This document shows, piece after piece, positions 1 through 7,786 of a stretch of DNA of 14,950 nucleotides (within the stretch, counting starts at the first letter, position 1; each line of letters opens with the position of its first letter). Origin of the DNA: an uncultured beta proteobacterium (GTDB lineage: Bacteria > Pseudomonadota > Gammaproteobacteria > Burkholderiales > SG8-39); the NCBI GenBank assembly GCA_902826155.1, contig CADEDU010000035.1, positions 51,655-66,604 of the forward strand, in the 5' to 3' direction. Made by a program: the position numbers and the translations under genes. Under the pieces are notes generated by a model. The model was not told the DNA's origin. It searched no databases and saw only the letters and a program-made list of their open reading frames with translations.

Positions 1-1038
1 GGTGCGTTCGGCGACAACCCCAAGCTGCTCGAAGCGCTGGAGATCGCCGAGAAGGCCGCCCCGACGCATCTGCCGGTGCTGATCGACGGCGAAAGCGGCA
101 CGGGCAAGGAGCTGATGGCCAAGGTGATTCACGCCAACGGCTCGCGCGCCGACACGCCGTTCATCTCCGTCAACTGCGGCGCAATCCCCGAGAACCTGCT
201 CGAGTCCGAACTGTTCGGCCACAAGAAGGGCGCGTTTACCGGCGCCACCGGCGATCGCAAAGGCAAGTTCGAAGCCGCGCACAAGGGCACGATTTTCCTG
301 GACGAAATCGGCGAGCTGCCGCTTGCGGGTCAGGTCAAGCTGCTGCGCGTGCTGGAGTCGCGCCAGATCCAGCGCGTGGGCTCCGACGAGGCGATCACGG
401 TCGACGTGCGCGTGGTGGCTGCGACCAACCGCGATCTGCGCAAGATGTGCGAAGAGGGCAAGTTCCGCGAAGACCTCTACTACCGGCTGAGCGTGATCCA
501 CGTGACGCTGCCGCCGCTGCGCGAGCGCAAGGACGAGATCCCGCTGCTGCTCTCGTACTTCGCCGATGAGTCGGCCGAATCGTTGAAGCGCCGCCCGGTC
601 GCGCTCACGCGCCGACTGCAGGCGTTCCTGCTCGATTACGCGTATCCGGGCAACATCCGCGAGCTGCGCAACCTGATCTATCGCCTGTCGTGCCTCGCGG
701 GTGACAGCGCCGATCTTGAGCATCTGCCGGCGGAAATCCAGCCCGCGACCTCGCCATCGTCGGATCGCTCGTCGTCGTCGGCCACGTCTGCTTCGGCCGA
801 TTCGAGTGGCGCCGCCACCACTGCTGCGTCTCTGAGCGAAGCGCGCCGCATCGCGATCGAACAAGCCGAGCGCGCTTTCCTGGAGCGCGGCTTGCAGCAG
901 GTCGGCACGGTCTCAGAGCTTGCGCGCCAGTGCGACATGAACCGTTCGCACCTGCAGGTACTGTTGAAGAAGCACGGCATCCGTTCCAAGGATTTCCGCG
1001 GCTGGCATGCGCAGCAGCGCAGTGCGGTCGCGTCCTAG
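1..1038 (+). CDS. Sigma-54-dependent transcriptional activator, AAA+ and Fis-type HTH (5' end missing)
   Basis: The reading frame is open from base 1, so this is the C-terminal 345 residues of a larger enhancer-binding protein. Such proteins use ATP hydrolysis to open promoters held by sigma-54 RNA polymerase. Visible in order: Walker A GESGTGKE (nt 88-111), an intact GAFTGA sigma-54 contact loop (nt 229-246), Walker [12 protein letters not shown], sensor motif [11 protein letters not shown], and the arginine-finger region [22 protein letters not shown] Ser/Ala-rich linker (about nt 750-830) leads to a C-terminal Fis-like helix-turn-helix ([11 protein letters not shown]...[23 protein letters not shown]). 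The internal GTG at nt 76 is not a real start because it lies just before Walker A, inside the AAA+ domain. The N-terminal sensory domain is outside the window, so the signal is unknown. No convincing -24/-12 sigma-54 promoter was found before the next two genes. The family call is very secure. Confidence 0.95.
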   Translation, partial: GAFGDNPKLLEALEIAEKAAPTHLPVLIDGESGTGKELMAKVIHANGSRADTPFISVNCGAIPENLLESELFGHKKGAFTGATGDRKGKFEAAHKGTIFLDEIGELPLAGQVKLLRVLESRQIQRVGSDEAITVDVRVVAATNRDLRKMCEEGKFREDLYYRLSVIHVTLPPLRERKDEIPLLLSYFADESAESLKRRPVALTRRLQAFLLDYAYPGNIRELRNLIYRLSCLAGDSADLEHLPAEIQPATSPSSDRSSSSATSASADSSGAATTAASLSEARRIAIEQAERAFLERGLQQVGTVSELARQCDMNRSHLQVLLKKHGIRSKDFRGWHAQQRSAVAS

Positions 1039-1053
1039 GCACCTGGCTCACGC

Positions 1054-2610
1054 ATGATCACGCGGCGCGTGTTCCTGCAGTCGTGCGCATCGCTTACCGC
1101 GCTGCTGGCCGGTCTGCCGCGGGCGCTCGCCGCCGAGGCGGGGCGGCTGGCACTCGTCGTGGGCAACGACGCGTACAAGGAAGTGCCGCTCGGCAACGCC
1201 CGCAACGATGCGAAGGCGATGGCCGAGCTGCTGCGCCGCGCGCAGTTCGAGGTCGATCTGCAACTGGACACGACGCGCACCGCGCTGGCGCGCGCGATCG
1301 AGCGATTCGGCGTCGCGCTCAAGCGTACCGATGCCAGGCTGGGTTTGTTTTTCTACGCCGGCCACGGTGTGCAGGTCGACTGGCGCAACTACCTCGTGCC
1401 GGTCGATGCGAAAGTCGAGACGGCTGCCAGCCTGCTCACCGAATGCGTCGATCTGGGTGCGCTGCTCGCGTTGCTCGATCAGGCAAAGGGCCGCAACTTC
1501 ATCATCATCCTCGATGCGTGCCGCGAGAACCCGTTCGGCCGCGTCTATCGTCCCGAGCAGACCGGACTGAGTCAGTTCGATGCCCCGCATGGATCGCTGC
1601 TCGCATTCGCCACCGCGCCGGGCAAGCTCGCCGCCGACGGCAACGACAAGCACAGCGTCTACACCGAGCACTTGCTCAAGGAGCTGGCGGTGCCCGGCCA
1701 GCGCATCGAGTCCGCGCTCAAGCGCGTGCGGCTCAACGTGCGCTTCGCCACCAATGGCACGCAGATTCCGTGGGAGTCGACCTCGCTCGAAGACGACATC
1801 GTCCTGGTTGCGGCACCGCAGGTGCCCACAGAGGCCGAGCAGCGTCTGCTCGCGCAGCAGGACGCGGCGCGCTGGAACGAAGTGAAGCAATCCGCCCGGG
1901 CCGAGGACGTCGCGGCGTATCTGAAGGAATTTCCCGCCGGCAGTTTCACCGAACTTGCCGAGGTGCGGCTGGAGAAGACAGTCGCCCGGCCGGCCGAATC
2001 GCGCCAGACCTCCGGCAGCACCGAGCTGCCGCAAGCCGTCTCGAACAACCCGTATTCGCAAGGGCGCTTCCCGCTGGCACGCGTGTTCAGCGTCGGCGAC
2101 GAGGCCGAGTACGAACTGGCCGACGCGCTGAGCGGTGTACGCAGTGGCGGAGTGCACCGGCGCGTGACGAAGGTCGACATGCAGGCCGAGCGGATCGATA
2201 TCAACGACGGCGAGCTGGTGCTCGATCCGATGGGCAATGTCATCAAGCTGGGCGGGGTCGTGTTCGACGTGCCCACGCAGTACTACCCGGCGCAGCTGCA
2301 GCTTGGCAAGAAATGGTTCGCGCGTTACGTGCGGCGTGAACCGATGCGTACGTTCCACGGCAGCTATCGCTTTCACATCGCCGCGCGCGAATGGCTGGAA
2401 GTGCGGAGCGGCACCTTTCACGCTTTCCGGATCGAGGGCGAGGGCCGCAACGACGCGGGAAGCAGTTTCGTGGAGCGCCTTTGGATCGTGCCTTCGCTCA
2501 ATTTCGCCGTGAAGACCGAGGCCTTCACGTACAGCGGTGGTCGCATCACGCGCGCAGTGCGGCGCGAGCTGGTGCGCTACACGCAAAAGCAGTTCGGGAA
2601 TCTCGTCTGA
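1054..2610 (+). CDS. Exported caspase-family (peptidase C14-like) protein
   Basis: 518 residues. The N-terminus MITRRVFLQS followed by a hydrophobic stretch ending near ALAAEA resembles a Tat signal peptide, so export is likely. A caspase-like p20 domain follows (about residues 30-250): ALVVGNDAY at the first strand, the catalytic His in FFYAGHGVQ (His104), and the catalytic Cys in IILDACRENPF (Cys156). Both catalytic residues are present, so the fold is probably proteolytically competent. Residues 260-330 are charged and helix-rich. The C-terminal 190 residues look beta-rich and match nothing I recognise. The gene starts 15 nt after the sigma-54 activator stop on the same strand, so co-transcription is likely; no strong ribosome site is seen before the ATG. 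Bacterial caspase-like proteins act in stress, programmed death or defence, but the substrate here is unknown. A long antisense frame over this gene is only a GC-bias shadow. Confidence 0.9.
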   Translation: MITRRVFLQSCASLTALLAGLPRALAAEAGRLALVVGNDAYKEVPLGNARNDAKAMAELLRRAQFEVDLQLDTTRTALARAIERFGVALKRTDARLGLFFYAGHGVQVDWRNYLVPVDAKVETAASLLTECVDLGALLALLDQAKGRNFIIILDACRENPFGRVYRPEQTGLSQFDAPHGSLLAFATAPGKLAADGNDKHSVYTEHLLKELAVPGQRIESALKRVRLNVRFATNGTQIPWESTSLEDDIVLVAAPQVPTEAEQRLLAQQDAARWNEVKQSARAEDVAAYLKEFPAGSFTELAEVRLEKTVARPAESRQTSGSTELPQAVSNNPYSQGRFPLARVFSVGDEAEYELADALSGVRSGGVHRRVTKVDMQAERIDINDGELVLDPMGNVIKLGGVVFDVPTQYYPAQLQLGKKWFARYVRREPMRTFHGSYRFHIAAREWLEVRSGTFHAFRIEGEGRNDAGSSFVERLWIVPSLNFAVKTEAFTYSGGRITRAVRRELVRYTQKQFGNLV

Positions 2611-2688
2611 CCGGCGACGAGGGTCCTTCAGCTGTTTTGTTTGCGGTCATAGAACCAAAGTCGTCCTGACCGCGATTCATCTGAAGTA

Positions 2689-2715
2689 CTCCCCGCCATC
2701 AGCCGTGGGCGGGAG
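2689..2715. other. GC-rich hairpin between caspase and lipoprotein genes
   Basis: An inverted repeat CTCCC(c)GCC / GGCGGGAG with one bulged C and a 10-nt loop lies in the 171-nt gap. No T-run follows on the plus strand, so it is not a standard intrinsic terminator. It could shape the lipoprotein mRNA leader or attenuate read-through from the upstream gene. Confidence 0.4.
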
Positions 2716-2766
2716 GGTATTGGCCGCGCGCGGGGCTTGCGCGGTGCCGTTGCTGTCATCGATCGC

Positions 2767-2773
2767 AAAGGAG
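2767..2773 (+). promoter_or_regulatory. Ribosome binding site fixing the lipoprotein start
   Basis: AAAGGAG lies 8 nt before the ATG at 2782. It decides for that start over an in-frame TTG 45 nt upstream, and it places the lipoprotein signal peptide at the true N-terminus. Confidence 0.75.
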
Positions 2774-2781
2774 CCTTCGTC

Positions 2782-5172
2782 ATGCGCATCCGCCGACTCT
2801 CTCTGACATGCTCGCGACTGACCTGGTCGCTAATCGCGTTTCTTGTGATGGTGATTGCAGGTTGCGGCGGCGGAGGCGGTGGTGATGGTGGCGGCGCCCA
2901 GCCCGCGGCAGCGACGATCACCGACCTCGACATCAAAGTGCAGGGCGACACCGGCGGCGCCACACCCGATATCACCGTGACCGCGCCCGACGGCACGCCG
3001 ACGAAACTGAGCGGCAGCAAGCGCCTGAGCGGACTCGCGCCGGGCAAGTACGCGATCTCGGCGGCGACGATCATGGTCGGCACAACGCCGTATTCGGCCA
3101 GCGTCATCCCTTCGGAGATGACCATCCCGACGTTCGATCCGAACGTCACCGTCACCTACGGTCCGTACCAATGCACGCAGAAGGTCACGCAGACCGTCTA
3201 CGCCGATCATCGCAGCGCGAACAACGGGCTCGCATACGGTGATGCCGGCGGCGGTGACAGTGGCGGTGGCGATGCCGGCGGCGGCGACGGCGGTGGATCG
3301 GAGGGCAAGTTCAGCAACGCGTTGATCGAGATCTTCATTCCGTCGGGCGCCACTGCCTCGGGCCTGAAGATCGGCGAGGGCACCACCGATCCGACCGGCG
3401 GCCTGTTCAGCTTCACGTTGTGCGATCACGGTGGACCGGTGAAGTTCGTGCTGCGCGGCAAGCCCGGCGGGGTCACGAAATATTTCGACGAGGCGCGCAA
3501 CAGCTATCAGGTGTTCACCGAGCAGGACGAGCTGATCGCGGTGATTCCGAAGTTCGAGAACAAGAACGTCGGCCTGTCGTTCCTCACCACCGGCGCGTAT
3601 CGATTGCTGGAAGCGGAGCACGGCGCGAACGGCTGGATCGATCCGGTCAAGGTCGCCGATGCCAACAATCGCGTACGCGACGAGATCAACCGCTTCCTGC
3701 CTGCCGGGATGCAGATCGCCGACATCACGCGGCTGCCGTGGATCATCGGCGATGCTACCGAGACGCCCGCCAACAGCATTCCCGACACGTTGAACGGCAT
3801 TCTGGGCACGGTGATCTCCGGCATCGTGGCCTCGTCGAGCAACTTTCGCGGCGAGGCGAGCGCGAGCACCGTGAGCGATCCGGGTTCGGTCGTGCCGAAA
3901 GCGTTCGCACCCACCACCGATGTCGATACGCGTCCGGCTCGTGCGATGAGCAGCCAGCTCGCGCTCGACCTGAGCGACGGCAAGATCGATCTGTTCTACA
4001 AGGATCCCGCCACCAAGGAGATCAAGCCGGTGCTCGAGCCGACTTCGGCCGGCGACACCAATCCGGCGGCGCGCGCGACCTACAACCCGACGCAGTTCGG
4101 CGAGTTCGTCAACGCCGGCATCAGCCGCATCAACGCCGAGAAGCGCATCGGCGGGGCGCAGAACCGCGCCTTGAAGTTTACGCAGGTCACGTTCGTGCAG
4201 GATTCACCCAGCTCGATCTACGACGCACGTACGCCGATGTTTCTGCTGCGGGAAGACGGTGCGGTGTACTTCTGGCCGGTGCGAACGGCGCCGATCGTGA
4301 AGGTTGAATCGGGATTCCGTACGTTCTTCCCGCGTGCCGGAGCCGACATCGATCCGATCGTCGGCGGCGATACCGGCGTGATCCTCGGCTCCAAGCTCGA
4401 CGGCAAAGGGTTCTACGCGACCGTCGTGTTTCCCAGCCCCGACGAACAGCGCCTGGGCGTGCTGCCGCGTCTGCGCAGCATCGTCGAGCGCGCGGCGATG
4501 TTCCGCGTCACGCGCATCGATGGCGTGGGCACCGGCGCGGCGGCAACTTTCGGCGAAGGACACGTGCGGCGCTACGTCGATGCGCGTGCCGAGGCCACTG
4601 CCGCAAGCGGCATCACCAGCGTGCCCAACCTGCTCGATGTGCAGTTCGGTCGAGGCGAGCTGGCCAAGCCGATCCACTGGGGGCTGCAGGCCGACGGCTC
4701 GGTCGTAGTCGCAGGCAATGCGCGTGCGACGAACGTCGTGTCACGCATCGATCTCAGCGCGCTCGGCAACCCGCGCATCATGGCGATCGCCGGCGGGCTG
4801 AACGCGCGCCTGTACATGATCGACACCAGTAACAACGTGTCGGCTTGGGAAGACGTACAGAATCCGGCGCCGCCGCGCAAAGTCGATGCATGGACCGGCG
4901 CCACGCAGATCCAGTGCGCGAACTTCGGCGCCTGCGTCGCACTCATGCGCACAGGTGCTGCATTGACCGATACCGGCAAGGATCTGTTCGACACTTACCT
5001 CCCCGCCGGAACGGTTCCGCGCGGTACGAAGGTCATCTACCTGGGCGCCACGCTGTTCACGGTGTACGGCATCCTCTCCGATGGCCGCGTGTTCGTGCTG
5101 CATCAGGACGAGAAGCAGCAGACGGTGATCACACTGATCGATCTGTCGCAGGTGAAGGAGGCTGCGGGGTAG
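2782..5172 (+). CDS. Large lipoprotein with Gly-rich linkers and repetitive C-terminal half
   Basis: 796 residues. The N-terminus MRIRRLSLTCSRLTW plus a hydrophobic core ends in a lipobox VIAGC, with Cys28 as the lipidation site. Residue +2 is Gly, not Asp, so outer-membrane sorting is expected. A poly-Gly/Asp tether follows the Cys. Residues about 40-130 look like a small beta domain (a TPDITVTAPDGTPTKLSG...LAPGKYAI pattern suggesting a carboxypeptidase-regulatory or Ig-like fold). A second Gly/Asp-rich linker covers about residues 153-172. The last 300 residues carry recurring units such as LREDGAVYFWPV, LQADGSVVVAGNA and LSDGRVFVLH, reminiscent of RCC1/BLIP-II-type propellers, though no classical RCC1 signature is seen. 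Function is unknown; a surface scaffold or sensor is a guess. A decayed copy of its 3' end occurs at 7787-8115, showing that this gene has been duplicated. Confidence 0.85.
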   Translation: MRIRRLSLTCSRLTWSLIAFLVMVIAGCGGGGGGDGGGAQPAAATITDLDIKVQGDTGGATPDITVTAPDGTPTKLSGSKRLSGLAPGKYAISAATIMVGTTPYSASVIPSEMTIPTFDPNVTVTYGPYQCTQKVTQTVYADHRSANNGLAYGDAGGGDSGGGDAGGGDGGGSEGKFSNALIEIFIPSGATASGLKIGEGTTDPTGGLFSFTLCDHGGPVKFVLRGKPGGVTKYFDEARNSYQVFTEQDELIAVIPKFENKNVGLSFLTTGAYRLLEAEHGANGWIDPVKVADANNRVRDEINRFLPAGMQIADITRLPWIIGDATETPANSIPDTLNGILGTVISGIVASSSNFRGEASASTVSDPGSVVPKAFAPTTDVDTRPARAMSSQLALDLSDGKIDLFYKDPATKEIKPVLEPTSAGDTNPAARATYNPTQFGEFVNAGISRINAEKRIGGAQNRALKFTQVTFVQDSPSSIYDARTPMFLLREDGAVYFWPVRTAPIVKVESGFRTFFPRAGADIDPIVGGDTGVILGSKLDGKGFYATVVFPSPDEQRLGVLPRLRSIVERAAMFRVTRIDGVGTGAAATFGEGHVRRYVDARAEATAASGITSVPNLLDVQFGRGELAKPIHWGLQADGSVVVAGNARATNVVSRIDLSALGNPRIMAIAGGLNARLYMIDTSNNVSAWEDVQNPAPPRKVDAWTGATQIQCANFGACVALMRTGAALTDTGKDLFDTYLPAGTVPRGTKVIYLGATLFTVYGILSDGRVFVLHQDEKQQTVITLIDLSQVKEAAG
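3241..3297 (+). repeat. In-frame tandem repeat encoding a Gly/Asp linker
   Basis: An 18-nt unit encoding DAGGGD occurs at 3241-3258 and 3271-3288 with one base difference, giving a 30-nt period. Units encoding SGGG and GGG separate and follow them. It codes for a flexible linker inside the lipoprotein and could vary in length by slippage or unequal exchange. Confidence 0.7.
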
Positions 5173-5293
5173 ACGCCAATGGCATACCGAGCGGCCCTAG
5201 TGTGAAATGCGGGATGGCGCCCGTCTCGCCAATGGTGTGTCGCAGTGGCTGTCTTGCTGGTCGGTACTGCGAAAATCAAAGGGCTTGTAGCGC

Positions 5294-6544
5294 TCACGCC
5301 GCTGCGGGAGCTAAGTGCTCCTCCCGGATCGGTAGGTGAATCAACGCGGCCCCAACGGCTAGCACGATGTCCACGTACCAGATCCACTCGTATGCGCCGG
5401 TGGCTTCGAATACCCGCCCGCCCAGCCACGCGCCAAGGAAGCCGCCGATTTGATGCGACAGCATCACACTGCCGAACAGCATCGCCATGTTGCCGGTGCC
5501 GAAGAGCTTGGCGACCAGCCCGGCTGTGGGTGGCACGGTGGACAGGAAGGTGAGCCCCATCACGGCGGCAAACACCAGCATCACCACACCGGTCTTTGGT
5601 GAGAACAGGAATACCAGAACCGCCAGCGCGCGCGTCGCGTACACCAACGAAAGCAGCGACTTCATGCGCCAGCGCCCGACGGCCCAGCCCATGGCGACGC
5701 TGCCCACGATGTTGAACAGGCCGAGCATCGCCAGTGACCATGCGCCGTACTGCAACGGCAGCCCGCAGGCCTCGATCACGCCGGGCAAGTGGGTGGCAAG
5801 GAAAGCGACGTGGAAGCCGCATACGAAGAAGCCAGCGGTGAGCATCAGGTAGCTCGGGTCGCGCAGCGCCCGCGACAGCGCCTGGCGGGCAGGCAGCGCG
5901 CCGCTGCGGCTCGAACCCGTCGCGGACGCTGCGGCCGCGGGCGATGCACCACGCAGCACCCAGGCAGCGGGCAGCGCGAGCAGCACGAGCAGGCCGAGCA
6001 CCTGCATGGCGGCCGACCAGCCGAGCCCGAGCATCAGCGCACCGGCGACCGGTGCCATCACGAACTGCCCGAACGAACCGCCGGCGTTGACGATGCCGGT
6101 GGCCAGGCCGCGCCGCGATGCCGGCAGGTGCCGCATTGTCGCGGCCATCAACACCGCAGGCCCCGCTATCCCAGCGCCGCCGGCGGCCAACACACCGATG
6201 GCAAGGATCAGCCCCGGCAGGCTCGTCATCCATGGTGTAAGGAAGGTCCCTATCGCCACCAACATGATGCCCATGGCCAGCACGCGGCCAGCGCCAAGGC
6301 GGTCGGCTAGCGCGCCGGCGAATGGCTGTGTCAACCCCCACCAGAGCTGTCCGAAGGCGAACGCCAGACTGATGCTGGCCAGCCCGAGCCCGCTCGCGCT
6401 GTTCAGGGGACCGAGGAACAGGCCCATGGTTTGGCGCGTACCCATGGTCAGCGCGAAGGTGCCGGCAGCGGCTACGAGCACGGCAAAGAACAGCCATCCC
6501 GTGCTGTGTGCGGCCACGACATGAGCAGCTGGTGATTTGACCAT
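5294..6544 (-). CDS. MFS transporter (monocarboxylate/organic-anion permease-like)
   Basis: 416 residues, the usual size for a 12-helix major facilitator. The pattern shows six hydrophobic segments, a polar Ala/Ser/Arg-rich loop (about residues 190-220), then six more. The loop after helix 2 has the MFS motif A form GALADRLGAGRVLAMG. The start at 6544 is chosen because GGGGAG (6552-6557, read on the minus strand) lies 7 nt before the ATG; the frame extends 16 codons further upstream into the marR gene without support. Its ATG begins 4 nt after the marR stop and its ribosome site overlaps the marR tail, so the two are almost certainly co-transcribed and translationally coupled. Substrate is unknown. 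The general look recalls monocarboxylate/oxalate-formate type permeases, but a drug-efflux role under MarR control is equally plausible. Confidence 0.9.
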   Translation of the reverse strand: MVKSPAAHVVAAHSTGWLFFAVLVAAAGTFALTMGTRQTMGLFLGPLNSASGLGLASISLAFAFGQLWWGLTQPFAGALADRLGAGRVLAMGIMLVAIGTFLTPWMTSLPGLILAIGVLAAGGAGIAGPAVLMAATMRHLPASRRGLATGIVNAGGSFGQFVMAPVAGALMLGLGWSAAMQVLGLLVLLALPAAWVLRGASPAAAASATGSSRSGALPARQALSRALRDPSYLMLTAGFFVCGFHVAFLATHLPGVIEACGLPLQYGAWSLAMLGLFNIVGSVAMGWAVGRWRMKSLLSLVYATRALAVLVFLFSPKTGVVMLVFAAVMGLTFLSTVPPTAGLVAKLFGTGNMAMLFGSVMLSHQIGGFLGAWLGGRVFEATGAYEWIWYVDIVLAVGAALIHLPIREEHLAPAAA

Positions 6545-6548
6545 CGTG

Positions 6549-7016
6549 CTACTCCCCAATGTCGCCGGGCTCGAGCAGGGCGAGCGACTCATCGATCAGG
6601 GTATGCAATGCGAAGACCCGTCCGGTACCGAGCGCCGCGTTGAGGCCGTCCTGCGCGACGCGCCAGCGGCGGTGTGCTTCGGTACGCTTTTCACGACCGG
6701 TCTCGGTAATCGAGACACTGCGCGTGCGGCCGTCGCTGCCAGGCCTCACCTCGACCCAACCGGCGTCGAGCAGCGGCTTAAGGTTGCGCGTCAGCGTCGA
6801 CGCGTCCATCGTCATGACACGCGCCAATGCCCCCGGTGCGAGCGGCCCGAGCTTTAGCACGTGCGACAGCAGTGAGTACTGCGAGGTCTTCAAACCTATG
6901 GCCGCCAACTCGGCGTCATAGTGCTGCGTAACCCTGCGCATCAGCTGACGCAGCTTGAAGTTGGTGCAGCCGCGCGGCAACTGGGGCCCGGTCTGGGGCG
7001 ATCGTCTTGCATGCAT
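6549..7016 (-). CDS. MarR-family transcriptional regulator
   Basis: 155 residues with the ATG at 7016. The frame opens further upstream at a GTG (7088), but that would overlap the divergent thioesterase start and code through the operator, so the downstream ATG is preferred. Winged-helix features: LKTSQYSLLSHVLKLGPLAPGALARVMTMDASTLTRNLKPLLDAGWVEV (recognition helix region) and the wing RPGSDGRTRSVSITETGREKR, including the D-x-R pattern typical of MarR. A single cysteine (Cys17) sits just before the first helix, a position recalling the redox cysteine of OhrR-type regulators; that link is inference. It heads the marR-MFS operon and very probably binds the palindrome array at 7019-7051, repressing itself and the divergent thioesterase. 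No Shine-Dalgarno is seen before the start, consistent with a leaderless message. Confidence 0.92.
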   Translation of the reverse strand: MHARRSPQTGPQLPRGCTNFKLRQLMRRVTQHYDAELAAIGLKTSQYSLLSHVLKLGPLAPGALARVMTMDASTLTRNLKPLLDAGWVEVRPGSDGRTRSVSITETGREKRTEAHRRWRVAQDGLNAALGTGRVFALHTLIDESLALLEPGDIGE

Positions 7017-7018
7017 GC

Positions 7019-7051
7019 ATACAATTGTATATACAATAATTGTATTTACAA
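7019..7051. promoter_or_regulatory. Overlapping MarR-type operators in the marR/thioesterase divergent promoter
   Basis: An AT-rich island in otherwise GC-rich DNA carries five alternating half-sites: TACAA at 7020, 7032 and 7047, and TTGTA at 7025 and 7040. These form perfect dyads ATACAATTGTAT (7019-7030), TTGTATATACAA (7025-7036), ATACAAT-A-ATTGTAT (7031-7045) and TTGTA-TT-TACAA (7040-7051). TACAATT/AATTGTA dyads are of the kind bound by OhrR/MarR regulators. The array starts 2 nt upstream of the preferred marR ATG and ends 20 nt before the thioesterase ATG, so it could control both directions. Confidence 0.8.
7024..7051 (-). promoter_or_regulatory. Candidate marR promoter, possibly leaderless
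   Basis: On the minus strand, TTGTAA (7051-7046) and TACAAT (7029-7024) are spaced 16 nt, giving plausible -35 and -10 boxes. Only 7 nt separate the -10 from the A of the marR ATG, so transcription would begin at or beside the start codon. Both boxes lie inside the operator array, which suits repression by steric blocking. Confidence 0.45.
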
Positions 7052-7071
7052 CTATATCGATCGAGCTCACG

Positions 7072-7617
7072 ATGAGTTCCGATGACACTCAGACCCAGTG
7101 GACCCGCGAGTACGAAGCGGTACGCGAGCGCATGCGTGCCGGCATGCGGACACCCGGCTTCGTCACGCCGACGCAGGCGGCCGGCCGGAGCGGCCTGGAG
7201 GTGTTGCAGGCGATGCTCGCTGGAGAACTGCCTTACCCGCACATCGCCGAAACGCTCGACTTCAGCCTCGTGTCGGTTGGGCACGGCAGTGCGGTGTTCC
7301 AGGGCACGCCGCAAGTCAAGCACCTCAACCCAATGGGCGCCGTACACGGCGGCTGGTACGCGACACTGCTCGACTCAGCGCTCGGCTGCGCCGTACACAC
7401 GCTGGTGCCGGCAGGCCGTGGTTACACCACGGCCGAACTGAGCGTGAACATCGTGCGCGGGGCGACACCGAAGACCGGACCATTGCGCGCGTTCGGCAAC
7501 GTGGTCCACCACGGGCGGCAGCTTGCGACCGCCGAGGCGCGCATCGTCGGACCAGACGGAAAGCTATACGCGCACGGCACGACGACTTGTCTGGTGTTCG
7601 AACTGCCCTCGAGCTGA
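7072..7617 (+). CDS. PaaI-type hotdog thioesterase
   Basis: 181 residues. The signature HLNPMGAVHGGWYATLLDSALG matches the PaaI/4HBT hotdog pattern (N-x-x-G-x-x-HGG followed by a D on the central helix). Further typical elements are a strand YTTAELSVNIVRGA, GNVVHHGRQLATAEARI, and a C-terminal strand YAHGTTTCLVF. The family hydrolyses acyl-CoA thioesters, often aryl- or short-chain acyl-CoA, in the cytoplasm. An N-terminal extension of about 70 residues precedes the hotdog core. The ATG at 7072 is chosen because the longer frame runs back through the operator. No clear Shine-Dalgarno is visible. It is divergent from marR-MFS and shares the operator array, so it is probably co-regulated with the permease; together they may handle an organic acid and its CoA ester (inference). 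Confidence 0.9.
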   Translation: MSSDDTQTQWTREYEAVRERMRAGMRTPGFVTPTQAAGRSGLEVLQAMLAGELPYPHIAETLDFSLVSVGHGSAVFQGTPQVKHLNPMGAVHGGWYATLLDSALGCAVHTLVPAGRGYTTAELSVNIVRGATPKTGPLRAFGNVVHHGRQLATAEARIVGPDGKLYAHGTTTCLVFELPSS

Positions 7618-7786
7618 ACGCTCACGCCGCCTGGCGCTAGCAACTCAGGGCAAGCGACGCAGGCGTTTGAACGCCACCTTGACGACAGACTTCACGCCAA
7701 TTGCGTCAGTCCGGACTGCTTGAGCCAGGTCTGTTAGGCGTCCCGAGTGGCCCGCGAAACCTCGAACCGCATCGGGCGCTGGGTTT

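Noticed and set aside
930..2339. 469-codon plus-strand frame overlapping the sigma-54 activator end and the caspase-like gene
   Set aside because: Arg/Ala-rich translation in another frame of two well-supported genes; no domain signature.
1048..2586. 512-codon open frame on the minus strand opposite the caspase-like gene
   Set aside because: It is the mirror frame of a high-GC gene. The plus-strand frame has a signal peptide and both catalytic motifs; the minus-strand product is Arg/His/Ala-rich with no recognisable motif.
2720..2742. Possible sigma-54 promoter (TTGGCC...CTTGCG) before the lipoprotein gene
   Set aside because: The GG and GC elements are 15 nt apart instead of the required 10, so the spacing is wrong.
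5215..5231. TGGCG/CGCCA hairpin in the convergent gap between the lipoprotein and MFS genes as a terminator
   Set aside because: Only a 5-bp stem and no T-run on either strand.
5103..6497. 464-codon minus-strand frame overlapping the MFS transporter
   Set aside because: Shadow frame. The MFS frame shows 12 hydrophobic segments and motif A and has a well-placed ribosome site.
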